A program made the translations under genes and the position numbers. Positions 20,230 through 28,600 of a stretch of 44,977 bases of DNA are shown one piece after another (position 1 is the stretch's first letter; each line of letters opens with the position of its first letter). The stretch is from Candidatus Venteria ishoeyi (GTDB lineage: Bacteria > Pseudomonadota > Gammaproteobacteria > Beggiatoales > Beggiatoaceae): positions 1-44,977 of the forward strand of contig NZ_JAUCGJ010000019.1 of the NCBI RefSeq assembly GCF_030378065.1, read 5' to 3'. A model generated the notes under the pieces. That model worked only from the letters and a program-made list of their open reading frames with translations, was not told the DNA's origin and searched no databases.

Positions 20230-21052
20230 CTGAGGTGAGTGGTTTTTGACCATTATTATGGGTAGTTTTATAATCTGGCTGAAATTCAAAATGCCAGTCC
20301 CGTTTTGACACATCCCATTCTCGTGCCAGATAAATAAACGGCGTATCAATCAAAGCAATTAACACCTTAAAGAAGTATTTTGCCAGTGCCAGATTAAAAG
20401 CCAGTTGCAAGGCTTCCATATTGCTCAAGTGAGGTTGTGTATCAAGGAACAGTGGCCACCAGACGATTAATGTATATAACACCGTATCAACTGCTTGCGA
20501 GGTTAATGTTGAGATGTTATTACGCAACCATAAATGTCGTCCCTGGGTTTTGTTTTTAATGTAATGAAATATCCACACATCCAGATTTTGGCTGACCAGA
20601 TAAACGAATAGAGAACCAAATACAAAGTGTGGTGTAAAGTTAAATAAAGTGGTTAAGGCATTATGTGTGCTAACCGCCATTTCCCGTTCAGCCGAGGGGG
20701 CAAACATCAGGCTGAAACTCATCATTACCACCACCACGATGCTGGTGGCAAAACCTATCATCACTGAGCGATTGGCTTCTCGCTGTCCATATTTTTCACT
20801 GAGCAAATCGGTTGCAAAATAAATTCCAGCATACAAAATCAGTCCTAAGCTGGTTTCCAGGCCAAAAATAATGGTGAGTTTAGGACCCTGGATATTGCTC
20901 AGCATAATATTGAGCACCACAATGGCATATAAGCCCATTTTTCCAAAAACACGATATAGGATCAGTGTCAGCGAAAGATCGGTGGCAACCACGATCATCC
21001 AAAGAAGATCCTGGTGTGCTGCAAAAAATTCTGAAATAATCGTGGGCAACAT
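20192..21052 (-). CDS. yhhQ: YhhQ/VUT family queuosine precursor transporter
   Basis: 286 residues with about six hydrophobic segments. Family signatures: VLNIMLSNIQGPKLTIIFGLETSLG near residues 40-65, YFATDLLSEKYGQREANRSV near 75-95, and the C-terminal 'ALAKYFFKVLIALIDTPFIYLA'. YhhQ proteins import queuine or preQ0/preQ1-type precursors for tRNA queuosine modification. The C-terminal tail after residue 250 is charged and longer than usual, ending KKEKAATKH, and overlaps the ychJ start. I saw no preQ1-riboswitch-like pseudoknot in its 200-base leader. Confidence 0.9.
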   Translation of the reverse strand: MLPTIISEFFAAHQDLLWMIVVATDLSLTLILYRVFGKMGLYAIVVLNIMLSNIQGPKLTIIFGLETSLGLILYAGIYFATDLLSEKYGQREANRSVMIGFATSIVVVVMMSFSLMFAPSAEREMAVSTHNALTTLFNFTPHFVFGSLFVYLVSQNLDVWIFHYIKNKTQGRHLWLRNNISTLTSQAVDTVLYTLIVWWPLFLDTQPHLSNMEALQLAFNLALAKYFFKVLIALIDTPFIYLAREWDVSKRDWHFEFQPDYKTTHNNGQKPLTSDEEKKEKAATKH

Positions 21053-21201
21053 AGCTTTAAACTCTTGTAGATTATTGACTATCCAGATTAATCTGCAATT
21101 ATTGAACCATATTGGCTCAATCAGATTTTTAGATTTTCAGTATTTTAGATAACAACAGTTAAAATCAGGTGCAGCAAGCATAAAACCAGTATTAGATCAA
21201 C

Positions 21202-21255
21202 TTCGTCATATTTTGGAAATATGACGAAATAGAATGATGTGAAATAGAATGATGT
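21202..21255. repeat. Perfect 12-bp hairpin followed by a 15-bp direct repeat
   Basis: TTCGTCATATTT (21202-21213) and AAATATGACGAA (21217-21228) pair around TGG. Then GAAATAGAATGATGT occurs twice head to tail (21226-21240 and 21241-21255). It lies just downstream of the DHH gene in the yhhQ leader. It may act as a terminator on the minus strand, but no T-run follows. Confidence 0.5.
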
Positions 21256-21262
21256 CACCCCT

Positions 21263-22093
21263 TTAACTTAAATGCAAACTGCTGGCATCTAGTTCAGTAC
21301 GAAACCCGGCAGCATGTTGATGACCGCCACCGCCAAAACGTTGAGCAACCTCTGCCACATTAACGCCCTCTTCAGTGCTGCGCAGTGACCAGCGACGCTC
21401 TAAACCAACTTCACTGTAACCAGCAGCAAACGGCTGATTTTCACCCAGACGATGTAATAATTCGCTGCTTAATACTGGTGGACAGTTCACAATTGGTACA
21501 TCATAGCCTGCAATTTGTCCCATGACTGCACGTTTTTGATATTGTACATAGAGCTGTTCCAGGTAACGTGCAATGGCGGTGCCTGCTTCATGCAATTGTG
21601 CAAGTTTTTCAGGCTGAGTTACAAATTCCCGCCATTGTGCAAAATCAAAATCATAACTGTCCACTGCCAGGTTAATGATACGACTATCTGTTAATTGAAA
21701 ACGCCACAAATCACGATCTTCGATGTAGCGCAGTAATTTAGGTACGGGTGTTTGATGAAAATATTCCCAGGTGATCACCGCACCGGAACGATCCATATCA
21801 AAATTTAAAGTCAGATTGTCATATTCCTGATCTAATCCCGCTAAGTCTTCTACAGCGCTGATATGATGATCCAGCACAATTACTTTTTTTGCTGCCTGGC
21901 AGATTATTTCCATAATGGGACGTTTATAGGAAAAATCCACAATATAAACTACAGCATCCTGGCAATCAGGCGGTGTGTCACCATGCCGCGCAGCAACAAA
22001 GTGTGCTTCTGCGCCTAAAGATTCAAATGCCGCATAAGCAGCCCCAAAGCCATCAGGGCAGTTAGCGTGATAAATCACCAGTGTTTTATCCAT
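21263..22093 (-). CDS. DHH-family phosphoesterase
   Basis: About 277 residues from the ATG at 22093, which has GGATGG upstream; in-frame ATGs further up, such as 22102, are possible. Metal-binding motifs of the DHH superfamily are visible: HANCPDGFGAA near residue 9, a VDF motif near 55, VLDHH near 75, and the C-terminal DHHA1 motif FGGGGHQHAAGF. Such proteins hydrolyse phosphodiesters or short oligonucleotides (NrnA/NrnB-like); the exact substrate is not visible. It stands alone: upstream lie a 13-bp tandem repeat and the tRNA gene on the other strand. Confidence 0.88.
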   Translation of the reverse strand: MDKTLVIYHANCPDGFGAAYAAFESLGAEAHFVAARHGDTPPDCQDAVVYIVDFSYKRPIMEIICQAAKKVIVLDHHISAVEDLAGLDQEYDNLTLNFDMDRSGAVITWEYFHQTPVPKLLRYIEDRDLWRFQLTDSRIINLAVDSYDFDFAQWREFVTQPEKLAQLHEAGTAIARYLEQLYVQYQKRAVMGQIAGYDVPIVNCPPVLSSELLHRLGENQPFAAGYSEVGLERRWSLRSTEEGVNVAEVAQRFGGGGHQHAAGFRTELDASSLHLS

Positions 22094-22149
22094 GAAATCC
22101 ATCCATATTAATGCAATAAGCGAGTAGTCAAGCTGAGAGTCTATGTTAT

Positions 22150-22201
22150 CAAGGTGTAAGTGCAAGGTGTAAGTGCAAGGTGTAAGTGCAAGGTGTAAGC
22201 G
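22150..22201. repeat. Four tandem copies of a 13-bp unit
   Basis: CAAGGTGTAAGTG occurs four times end to end (starts 22150, 22163, 22176, 22189); the last copy has one change at its second-last base. It lies in the leader of the DHH gene. There are no spacers, so it is a slippage-prone microsatellite-like tract and not CRISPR. Confidence 0.85.
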
Positions 22202-22277
22202 ACTTTCACTACCTTTAGTTTTATACCGAATTCAGGTTGCTCAGTATATCACGGAAAGAAAATATCATTTTCAATGC

Positions 22278-22306
22278 TTGACAAAGCCGCTTTGAGTTTG
22301 CATAAT
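22278..22306 (+). promoter_or_regulatory. Sigma-70 promoter of the tRNA-Met gene
   Basis: A perfect -35 TTGACA (22278-22283) is separated by 17 bases from CATAAT (22301-22306). A G/C-rich stretch follows (ACGCGCC), resembling the stringent discriminator of stable-RNA promoters. The tRNA begins 18 bases after the -10. Confidence 0.75.
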
Positions 22307-22324
22307 ACGCGCCTTCTTATAGAT

Positions 22325-22401
22325 GGCTATGTAGCTCAGCTGGTTAGAGCGCGGCACTCATAATGCTGAGGTCGGTGGTTCAAGTCCACCCATAGCCACC
22401 A
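22325..22401 (+). tRNA. tRNA-Met (CAT anticodon), elongator type
   Basis: A 77-nt cloverleaf. The acceptor stem GGCTATG pairs with CATAGCC, then discriminator A and encoded CCA. The D arm has AGCTCAGCTGGTTAGAGC, the anticodon loop is CTCATAA, and the T arm is GGTGGTTCAAGTCCACC. The overall sequence resembles E. coli elongator tRNA-Met. A CAT anticodon could also be a tRNA-Ile2 with lysidine, but stem identities favour Met. Confidence 0.95.
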
Positions 22402-22440
22402 TTCTTTCTGTTTGAATATTTCTTTTGTTCAAACACGCTT

Positions 22441-23007
22441 ATGCAAGATTCTCCCGTGATTACACTACTACGCTTTTTACGTGATGGGATTGAAACCCTG
22501 GTGGAAGGGGTGGGACGCCTCACCGCCTGGTTGGTATTATGCATGGTTTTGCTCATTGCCTACGATGTGATCATGCGCTACCTGTTTAATGTCAGCAATA
22601 TTGCTATTCAGGAACTGGAATGGCATTTTTTCTCATTGATATTTTTGCTGGGCGCTGCCTACACCCTAAAACATGATGGTCATGTTCGCGTGGATATCCT
22701 CTATCAGAGCCACTGGGTTTCAGAGCGCGGTCGCGCCTGGATAAATCTGCTTGGTCATATTTTCTTATTATTACCATTTTGCCTGCTGGTCATTCAAGCT
22801 GCTTACCCCTGGGTAGATAATGCCTATATTCGTGGAGAAATATCCCCAGACCCTGGTGGCCTGCCATCACGCTGGCTATTGAAATCTGCGATTATTGTCG
22901 GATTTTCTTTATTATTGCTGCAAGGTATCGCTAACCTCATTCATCAAACCCTGTTTTTAGCCGGTTTTGAAACCACCGCTTCTACGATAAAACGCCCCGA
23001 GGAATAA
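22441..23007 (+). CDS. TRAP transporter small permease (DctQ-like)
   Basis: 188 residues with four membrane helices and the DctQ-family pattern: AYDVIMRYLFNVS, IQELEWHFFSLIFLLGAAYTLK, HDGHVRVDILYQ, and a C-terminal helix after GGLPSRWLLKS. It is the small membrane subunit of a tripartite, sodium-driven TRAP importer. The ATG lies only 39 bases after the tRNA, with no good ribosome site, so it may depend on read-through transcription from the tRNA promoter. No dctP periplasmic binding-protein gene is adjacent. Confidence 0.88.
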   Translation: MQDSPVITLLRFLRDGIETLVEGVGRLTAWLVLCMVLLIAYDVIMRYLFNVSNIAIQELEWHFFSLIFLLGAAYTLKHDGHVRVDILYQSHWVSERGRAWINLLGHIFLLLPFCLLVIQAAYPWVDNAYIRGEISPDPGGLPSRWLLKSAIIVGFSLLLLQGIANLIHQTLFLAGFETTASTIKRPEE

Positions 23008-23009
23008 GC

Positions 23010-24323
23010 ATGGTAGCCCTATTAATGTTTGCAGTTTTAATGCTGCTGCTATTGCTGGGTTATCCGGTCGCCATTACCCTGGGCGCTGTGGCCCTGCTGT
23101 TTGGTGGTATTTTTCTGGAACTGAGTTTTTTTGATCTGCTGCCGCTACGCATTTGGGGCATCATGACCAATTTCACCCTGCTGGCAGTGCCACTGTTTAT
23201 TTTTATGGGTATTGTGCTGGAAAAATCCGGGCTGGCAGAAGATTTACTGGAAACGATGGGACAATTATTCCGTCCCTTGCCTGGTGGCTTGGCTATTTCC
23301 ATTGTTTTAGTTGGTGCCTTATTAGCTGCGGCTACCGGCGTTGTCGGCGCAACCGTCGTAACAATGGGGGTTATCGCCCTGCCCAGCATGTTGAAATATG
23401 GTTATGCACCAAGTCTGGCTACAGGCACGATTGCAGCCTCCGGCACCCTGGGACAAATTATTCCGCCCAGTATCGTCTTAATCCTGCTGGGGGATGTCAT
23501 CGGCGTGCCGGTAGGACGTGTATTCATGGCCGCTGTAGTACCCGGTTTGCTAATCGTCTTGCTGTTTTTATTGTATATTTTATGGAATGCCTGGACAAAT
23601 CCAAAATCAGCCCCGGCAATTACGCTGGAAGATCCAGAACAACAATTAACCCTGCGCAAGCTGCTGCTGAGTTTATTACCACCACTGCTGCTGATTTTAC
23701 TGGTGCTGGGTTCTATTTTTGCCGGTATCGCCACGCCGACAGAATCTGCGGCAATGGGTGCTTTAGGTGGTTTATTGTTGGCACTGTCACATCGTCGCCT
23801 GAACTTGAAAAACCTTAATGCTGCCATGTTACAAACCCTCAGGCTCACCAGTATGGTGTTTTTGATTTTGGTGGGGGCAACGGCCTTTGGCCTGGTGTTC
23901 CGGGGCTTGGGTGGGGATGCCTTGATGCATGATTTATTTACCCAGTTACCCGGCGGCGTGTGGGGCTTTCTGGGGTTCAGCATGTTATTAATTTTCATCC
24001 TGGGTTTTTTCCTGGATTTTATTGAAATCTGTTTTGTAGTGGTGCCTATCCTGGCTCCAATTGCTGCTTTCTTCCAGATTGATTTACTCTGGTTTGCCAT
24101 CTTGATTGCGGTTAATTTGCAGACCTCTTTTCTGACCCCACCGTTTGGCTTTTCTTTGTTTTATCTTAAAGCAGTTGCCCCGGATAACTTGCCGATACAA
24201 ACCATTTACCGTGGTGTATTACCTTTTGTTGCATTACAATTAATTGCTTTGGCTTTGTTATTAATATTTCCAAAACTGGTCGTGTGGTTACCTGACTTAA
24301 GTGATCAATTGCGGGGTTTATAA
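23010..24323 (+). CDS. TRAP transporter large permease (DctM-like)
   Basis: 437 residues, about 12 membrane segments. DctM signatures: LLGYPVAITLGAVALLFG, AVPLFIFMGIVLEKSGLAEDLLE, ATGVVGATVVTMGVIALPSML, GTIAASGTLGQIIPPSIVLILLGD, and near the end LQTSFLTPPFGFSLFYL. It follows the small permease after 2 bases and precedes a PIG-L deacetylase after 2 bases, so the three form one operon. The solute-binding subunit must be encoded elsewhere. The substrate cannot be read from the permeases alone. Confidence 0.93.
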   Translation: MVALLMFAVLMLLLLLGYPVAITLGAVALLFGGIFLELSFFDLLPLRIWGIMTNFTLLAVPLFIFMGIVLEKSGLAEDLLETMGQLFRPLPGGLAISIVLVGALLAAATGVVGATVVTMGVIALPSMLKYGYAPSLATGTIAASGTLGQIIPPSIVLILLGDVIGVPVGRVFMAAVVPGLLIVLLFLLYILWNAWTNPKSAPAITLEDPEQQLTLRKLLLSLLPPLLLILLVLGSIFAGIATPTESAAMGALGGLLLALSHRRLNLKNLNAAMLQTLRLTSMVFLILVGATAFGLVFRGLGGDALMHDLFTQLPGGVWGFLGFSMLLIFILGFFLDFIEICFVVVPILAPIAAFFQIDLLWFAILIAVNLQTSFLTPPFGFSLFYLKAVAPDNLPIQTIYRGVLPFVALQLIALALLLIFPKLVVWLPDLSDQLRGL

Positions 24324-24325
24324 AC

Positions 24326-25111
24326 ATGGGCGTGGAACAGGCATTTATTCCTTATACCGCAGAAACCTGTCCGCCACCCGGCAACGTGCTGGTATTAGCG
24401 CCGCACCCGGATGATGAAGTATTTGCCTGTGGTGGCGCAATTATGCGCCATGTGGCACAAAATGATGAGGTACATTGTCTGCTGGCAACCGATGGCAGTG
24501 CCGCGATTGTGCATGAAAATGAAACGGCAAAACAAGCCTACATCCAATTACGTCGCCAGGAAAGTGTGGAAGCTGCCAAGGTGTTGGCTTATCAGCACAT
24601 CAGTCACTGGGACATTGCTGATAGAGCACTGGTTTTTAATGAAAAGCAGGTTGCAGCCCTGCTTAAACTCATTCACGATACTCAGGCCACTCGGGTGTAC
24701 GCGCCCTCTCTGCATGAAATTCATCCTGATCACTATGCATTGGCACAAATAGCCTGTGCAGCCGTTTCACGTTGCGGCGCAGTGGTAACGCTATGCATGT
24801 ATGAAGTGGGCGTACCGCTAAATCCCAATTATTTACTGGATATCACAGATTTGCTTGAAAAAAAACACCAGGCTATTCATTGCTTTGTTTCTCAGCTACA
24901 GCTTAATGATTATACCCGGCATATGGAAAGCCTGAATGCTTACCGCTGTTATACCTTGCCTGCACACATCACGGCTGCCGAAGCATTTTTTTGCCTGGAT
25001 GGTGAAACGCTAAAAAGACATCCTGAATTGCATTACGGCAGCAGTCGGCAAAGCCATGCGCTACAATCCCAAAAGGGATTAGCCCAGTACCTAAAGCGGT
25101 TTTTTAATTAG
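24326..25111 (+). CDS. PIG-L/LmbE-family deacetylase
   Basis: 261 residues. Zinc-ligand motifs of the family are present: VLAPHPDDEVFACGG near residue 30, ATDGSA near 55, and EIHPDHYALA near 137. Members remove acetyl groups from N-acetylglucosamine-type sugars or related conjugates. Two-base spacing from the TRAP permease gene implies a functional link: an imported acetylated sugar or amine may be deacetylated inside the cell. That link is inference. The stop overlaps the convergent outer-membrane protein stop by a few bases. Confidence 0.9.
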   Translation: MGVEQAFIPYTAETCPPPGNVLVLAPHPDDEVFACGGAIMRHVAQNDEVHCLLATDGSAAIVHENETAKQAYIQLRRQESVEAAKVLAYQHISHWDIADRALVFNEKQVAALLKLIHDTQATRVYAPSLHEIHPDHYALAQIACAAVSRCGAVVTLCMYEVGVPLNPNYLLDITDLLEKKHQAIHCFVSQLQLNDYTRHMESLNAYRCYTLPAHITAAEAFFCLDGETLKRHPELHYGSSRQSHALQSQKGLAQYLKRFFN

Positions 25112-25797
25112 AACTGATACGCCAAACTAGCGCGAATTGATAAGAGCTTTTCGTGAATATCAAAATTAATCTGATCAAAATTCTCATAAAAATAATCATG
25201 GCGCACCATGGATAATTGAGAAAACAGGTGTTTGTTCATATTCCAACGCCAGGCAATGGCTAAGCTGGTACCGGAAACATCCCCGCGCGCACTGTTAATA
25301 GTGGCATCCTGGTATTTTGACTGCATATCGGCATAAGCCACCGTAAAACTGAAAATATTGTTTTCGCTGGCACGCCAGCCAGCACCCGCGCCAATGTAAG
25401 GGCCGTATTCCTGTAAGTTAATAATATTATCCGGCACACCACTTTGAGAATAAATTTTGGTTTTACCTTGTTTAAATCCGGTAAATAAACTGACATTGTC
25501 ATAAATGCCATAGCCCAGCGTGACTGAAATATCCTGACGATCAAATGCTATCTGGGTATTACGCTGTAAATTATCAATACTATTTTCTCCCGCAAAATCC
25601 AGATAAAAACGCTCACGTATCAGCGTTAGGCTGGCACCCGCTGAGAGTACGTCGCCAGTGATTTTCACTGGCGCAGCAGAATAAGAAAGATCCCGGTAAG
25701 ATAATGATAATTTAGGTTGAAGCTGTATTTCAGCAGCGTCTAAATTATGAAAGAAACTGAAAAAAAACAGGATAATAAGGACTAATAAAGCATACAT
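25108..25797 (-). CDS. Outer-membrane beta-barrel protein, unknown function
   Basis: 229 residues: a signal sequence (MYALLVLIILFFFSFFHNLDA) then alternating strands with many aromatics and a C-terminal LAYQF, the terminal Phe used as an outer-membrane insertion signal. Glycines recur in the pattern of small 8- to 10-stranded barrels (YGPYIGAGAGWRASENNIFSF). Not recognised beyond that; a porin-like or adhesin-like family member is possible. It converges on the PIG-L gene. Confidence 0.7.
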   Translation of the reverse strand: MYALLVLIILFFFSFFHNLDAAEIQLQPKLSLSYRDLSYSAAPVKITGDVLSAGASLTLIRERFYLDFAGENSIDNLQRNTQIAFDRQDISVTLGYGIYDNVSLFTGFKQGKTKIYSQSGVPDNIINLQEYGPYIGAGAGWRASENNIFSFTVAYADMQSKYQDATINSARGDVSGTSLAIAWRWNMNKHLFSQLSMVRHDYFYENFDQINFDIHEKLLSIRASLAYQF

Positions 25798-25987
25798 AAA
25801 TAGGCGGTCTTAAAATGAGGGGGTAAACAGGCATTGTACGCTTTTTCTTGCTATCAGGTAATTTTTAAGGGTGCTTTTTGTGCGGCAAAGCACCATTTCC
25901 ATTCGCTGATACTGTTTTTGTGTATACCAAAAATCTGCACAGTTGCCTGTATTCCCCTTAGAATATTTCAGTACACTTTTTATACGC

Positions 25988-26068
25988 TCGTTGAATAGAA
26001 CCACTATTCGCCTTAAATAATGATAAAATTGACCTCAAATTATCTTGTTCTCGCTACGGTTTCTAAGG
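25988..26068 (+). repeat. Repeat family A, copy 3
   Basis: An 81-base stretch matches 4064-4143: both have AATAGAACCACTATTCGCCT, then AAAT..ATGA.AAAATT, CCTCAAAT and CTCGCTACG. The outer inverted repeats are missing or too degraded to see. It lies directly upstream of the patatin gene, whose ribosome site follows within a few bases, so the promoter may lie in or before the repeat. Confidence 0.65.
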
Positions 26069-26080
26069 AATAATCAATAG

Positions 26081-27781
26081 ATGGCTAAACAAAAGAATCC
26101 TGAATTTGAAATTGGTTTAGTAATGGCGGGCGCAGTTTCAGCAGGCGCTTATACTGCCGGGGTACTGGATTTTCTACTGCAAGCTTTAGAAGTTTGGGAA
26201 GAGGCGAAAAAACAAACACCAGAAACCACGCCGCAACATCAAGTCAAAATCAAAGCAATTTCCGGCGCTTCAGCAGGTGGTATTTCTGGCGCTTTGCTGG
26301 GTACCTTGGCAACACGTAGCTTAGATCCCGTAACCAGCCCGGAAGTTGCAACCCATGCCGACAATAAGCTGTATCGCTCCTGGGTGGAATTAGCCGATAT
26401 TTTTCGTATGCTGGAAGATAAGGACTGTCAGGATGAGAAATCACCACTGGCTTCATTATTAGACGTATCGGTACTCAATGAAATTGCAGACTATGCCTTT
26501 AGTCCCAGTGGTGAACTCAAGCACCGGCCTTATTTTGATAAGGAGTTGCATATCCTGTTAAGCATCACCAATCTGCGCGGTGTACCTTATCAGATTCGTT
26601 TTGGCAGCAACACCTCAGCTGCCCATGATTTATCTTATCACGCAGATCATATTCACTTTGTTTTTGCCAGCGATGATGATAATTTACCCGCTGGCGCTTT
26701 TCGTCTCGACCCCTTTGACTTCACCACGCCAGAATGGCTGCTCTTAAAACAAGCCGCTCTAGCTACCAGCGCCTTTCCCGGTGGTTTGGCACCCCGGGTT
26801 TTGCATCGTCCACTGGGTGATTACGCGAAACGCACCTGGTGGATGCCAGTTGCAACGGAAGACAAAAACCATCGTTGTTATGCCCCGGAACATATTAAGC
26901 CACATTGGCCAGAAGCCTATCAAACCCAGCCCGATCAGGAATATGAGTTTTTATGCGTGGACGGTGGGGTAATGAATAACGAGCCTTTGGAGTTGGCGCA
27001 TAAGGTGCTGGCTGGCGAAGGCGGCTCCAACCCCCGCGAAGGTGATAAAGCGCACCGCGCGGTATTAATGGTGGATCCCTTTCCTGATCCCATTCCTTTT
27101 GCAACTGACTATGAACCGGATACGAATATTCTCTCGGTATTGCAGCAGATGTTTGGCAGCCTGCTTAATCAAGCGCGTTTTAAGCCGGACGAACTGGCTT
27201 TGGCCTGTCAGGATGATGTTTACAGCCGTTTTATGATTGCCCCCAGTCGCTCATCGGATGAAGGTGCAAAAAATACTGCACCACTTGCCAGTACTGCTTT
27301 AGGCGCTTTCGGCGGCTTTCTGGATCAGTCTTTCAGAGAGCATGATTTTCACTTGGGACGGCGCAATTGCCAAAGTTTTTTAAAGCGTTATTTTACTTTG
27401 CCTGAATGTAACCCCTTGTTTGAAAACTGGACAGAAGAACAGAAACAAAGTTTTTATATTCGTAATAAATCAGGGGAAATTTACCAGAATGCACAGGGCC
27501 ATCGTCACCTGCCTGTTGTGCCACTGATGGATGAAAGTTTATGTAAACCCATCCCGTTCCAGGAATGGCCCACTTTATCCACCAAGGTTTTAAAAACCAA
27601 ATTAAAAGCAGCAGTGCGCGCACGCGCAACGGTGGTGGTTAAAAAACTATTACCACGTTCCATGCCCGTATTGCGCTGGATACTGCTATCGCTTTGGTGG
27701 CTGTTAGGTAAACGCAGATTCAGCAATAAAATCATTAATACGATTTACCAGGACTTAAAACAACGGAATTTGCTGGATTAA
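26081..27781 (+). CDS. Patatin-like phospholipase
   Basis: 566 residues. The glycine-rich oxyanion stretch VMAGAVSAGAYTAG is at residues 14-27, the nucleophile elbow GASAGG near 63, and the catalytic Asp motif VDGGVMNNEPLEL near 290. This is the Ser-Asp dyad of patatin lipases. The protein is longer than a bare patatin domain; the C-terminal ~200 residues include a hydrophobic basic segment (LPVLRWILLSLWWLLGKRRF) that could bind membranes. No signal peptide, so it acts inside the cell. AAGGAA precedes the ATG. Target lipid unknown. Confidence 0.9.
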   Translation: MAKQKNPEFEIGLVMAGAVSAGAYTAGVLDFLLQALEVWEEAKKQTPETTPQHQVKIKAISGASAGGISGALLGTLATRSLDPVTSPEVATHADNKLYRSWVELADIFRMLEDKDCQDEKSPLASLLDVSVLNEIADYAFSPSGELKHRPYFDKELHILLSITNLRGVPYQIRFGSNTSAAHDLSYHADHIHFVFASDDDNLPAGAFRLDPFDFTTPEWLLLKQAALATSAFPGGLAPRVLHRPLGDYAKRTWWMPVATEDKNHRCYAPEHIKPHWPEAYQTQPDQEYEFLCVDGGVMNNEPLELAHKVLAGEGGSNPREGDKAHRAVLMVDPFPDPIPFATDYEPDTNILSVLQQMFGSLLNQARFKPDELALACQDDVYSRFMIAPSRSSDEGAKNTAPLASTALGAFGGFLDQSFREHDFHLGRRNCQSFLKRYFTLPECNPLFENWTEEQKQSFYIRNKSGEIYQNAQGHRHLPVVPLMDESLCKPIPFQEWPTLSTKVLKTKLKAAVRARATVVVKKLLPRSMPVLRWILLSLWWLLGKRRFSNKIINTIYQDLKQRNLLD

Positions 27782-27802
27782 TTCAAGCTGCACTTGAATT
27801 AA
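27778..27802. repeat. 10-bp perfect hairpin at the patatin stop codon
   Basis: TTAATTCAAG (27778-27787) pairs with CTTGAATTAA (27793-27802) around CTGCA. The patatin TAA lies at its left edge and ftsB starts 17 bases later. There is no T-run on the plus strand, so it more likely attenuates or stabilises the transcript between the two genes than ends it. Confidence 0.5.
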
Positions 27803-27818
27803 AAACTCAGGTTAAATT

Positions 27819-28091
27819 ATGTTACGACCATTCATACTGGGTACTTTGTTGTTACTATTACTGGTTTTACAATATGCCTTGTGGTTAGGTGATAATGGCT
27901 TTGCGGAACACCAGCAGTTACAACAACAAATTCAACAATGGGAAGGCAAAAACCAGCAGCTAAAAGAACGTAATGCACGCCTGATAGCAGAAATCAGTGA
28001 TTTAAAAAATGGGCTGGATGCGATTGAGGCGCGGGCGCGGCTGGATTTGGGCTTGGTTAAACCGGGGGAGCAATATATTTCACTGGATTGA
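27819..28091 (+). CDS. ftsB: Cell division protein FtsB
   Basis: 90 residues: a short cytoplasmic start, one membrane helix (FILGTLLLLLLVLQYALWLG), a coiled coil (LQQQIQQWEGKNQQLKERNARL), and the FtsB C-terminal pattern 'dAIEARARLDLGLVKPGEQYI'. FtsB joins FtsL and FtsQ in the divisome. It normally follows eno; here it follows a patatin gene and precedes a repeat element, so the usual gene order is broken. Confidence 0.92.
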   Translation: MLRPFILGTLLLLLLVLQYALWLGDNGFAEHQQLQQQIQQWEGKNQQLKERNARLIAEISDLKNGLDAIEARARLDLGLVKPGEQYISLD

Positions 28092-28150
28092 GGGTGTGTT
28101 TACAGAACTGACTAAACATAAGTCATAATAATTCCATAGGTGCCTATTCA

Positions 28151-28577
28151 GCGAACTTCCGCGTCTTCTGCGGCTAAAGTACTAAACAACCACCCGCTAA
28201 AAGACGGGTGGGTTAGAGCGTTTGGCGGCTGAAAGCCGAGATACAGGGCGGACAAGCCCTGTTGTTTAGCCCCAACGGGGCGCATTAATATAGCCAGGGG
28301 TAACACCCCTGGAATTGTATCCGTGCCATTCACGCCCTGAAAGGGCAGATTAAAATATTGCAATCATTTTAACCTGCCCTTTCAGGGCGTAAACGTGTCA
28401 TTTTCTACCTTGGGGCGTTGCCCCAAGCTATATTAAAATACCCCTTTGGGGTGTTAGCGCTAAAACCCATATTTTAAGTTTTACCGTTAAACATTAGAGA
28501 TAAATCTGTTCGCCTGAAAGGCGAAGGTTTTAACCTTGTGCATGGAAAATAAAGCCGCAGAAAGCGCGGAAGTTCGC
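28151..28577. mobile_element. Non-coding stem-loop mosaic bounded by 25-bp inverted repeats
   Basis: Ends 28151-28175 (GCGAACTTCCGCGTC...) and 28553-28577 are inverted repeats differing at two bases. Inside are about ten perfect hairpins with 2- to 9-base loops, for example CCACCCG/CGGGTGG (28190), CGGCT-GAA-AGCCG (28226), GCCCC-AAC-GGGGC (28269), CCAGGGGT-AAC-ACCCCTGG (28294), CTTGGGGC-GTT-GCCCCAAG (28409), ACCCC-TTT-GGGGT (28440) and TTCGCCT-GAA-AGGCGAA (28509). Two 25-base arms (28332-28356 and 28366-28390) form one large palindrome. No ORF of note. Similar stem-loop mosaics occur in other bacterial phyla, as I recall. Confidence 0.75.
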
Positions 28578-28600
28578 AGAAATAATCAGGCGTGTTCAGC

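Noticed and set aside
20230-20349. Longer ychJ start at 20349
   Set aside because: The added residues are encoded inside yhhQ in another frame and do not resemble YchJ.
21053-21262. preQ1 riboswitch before yhhQ
   Set aside because: No preQ1-like stem-loop and A-rich tail near the ribosome site; only a hairpin and direct repeat further upstream.
22150-22201. Possible CRISPR from four 13-bp repeats
   Set aside because: Units are contiguous without spacers and too short; a tandem repeat.
25810-26004. Small minus-strand ORF between the barrel gene and patatin
   Set aside because: It starts inside repeat A copy 3, has no ribosome site and no recognisable sequence.
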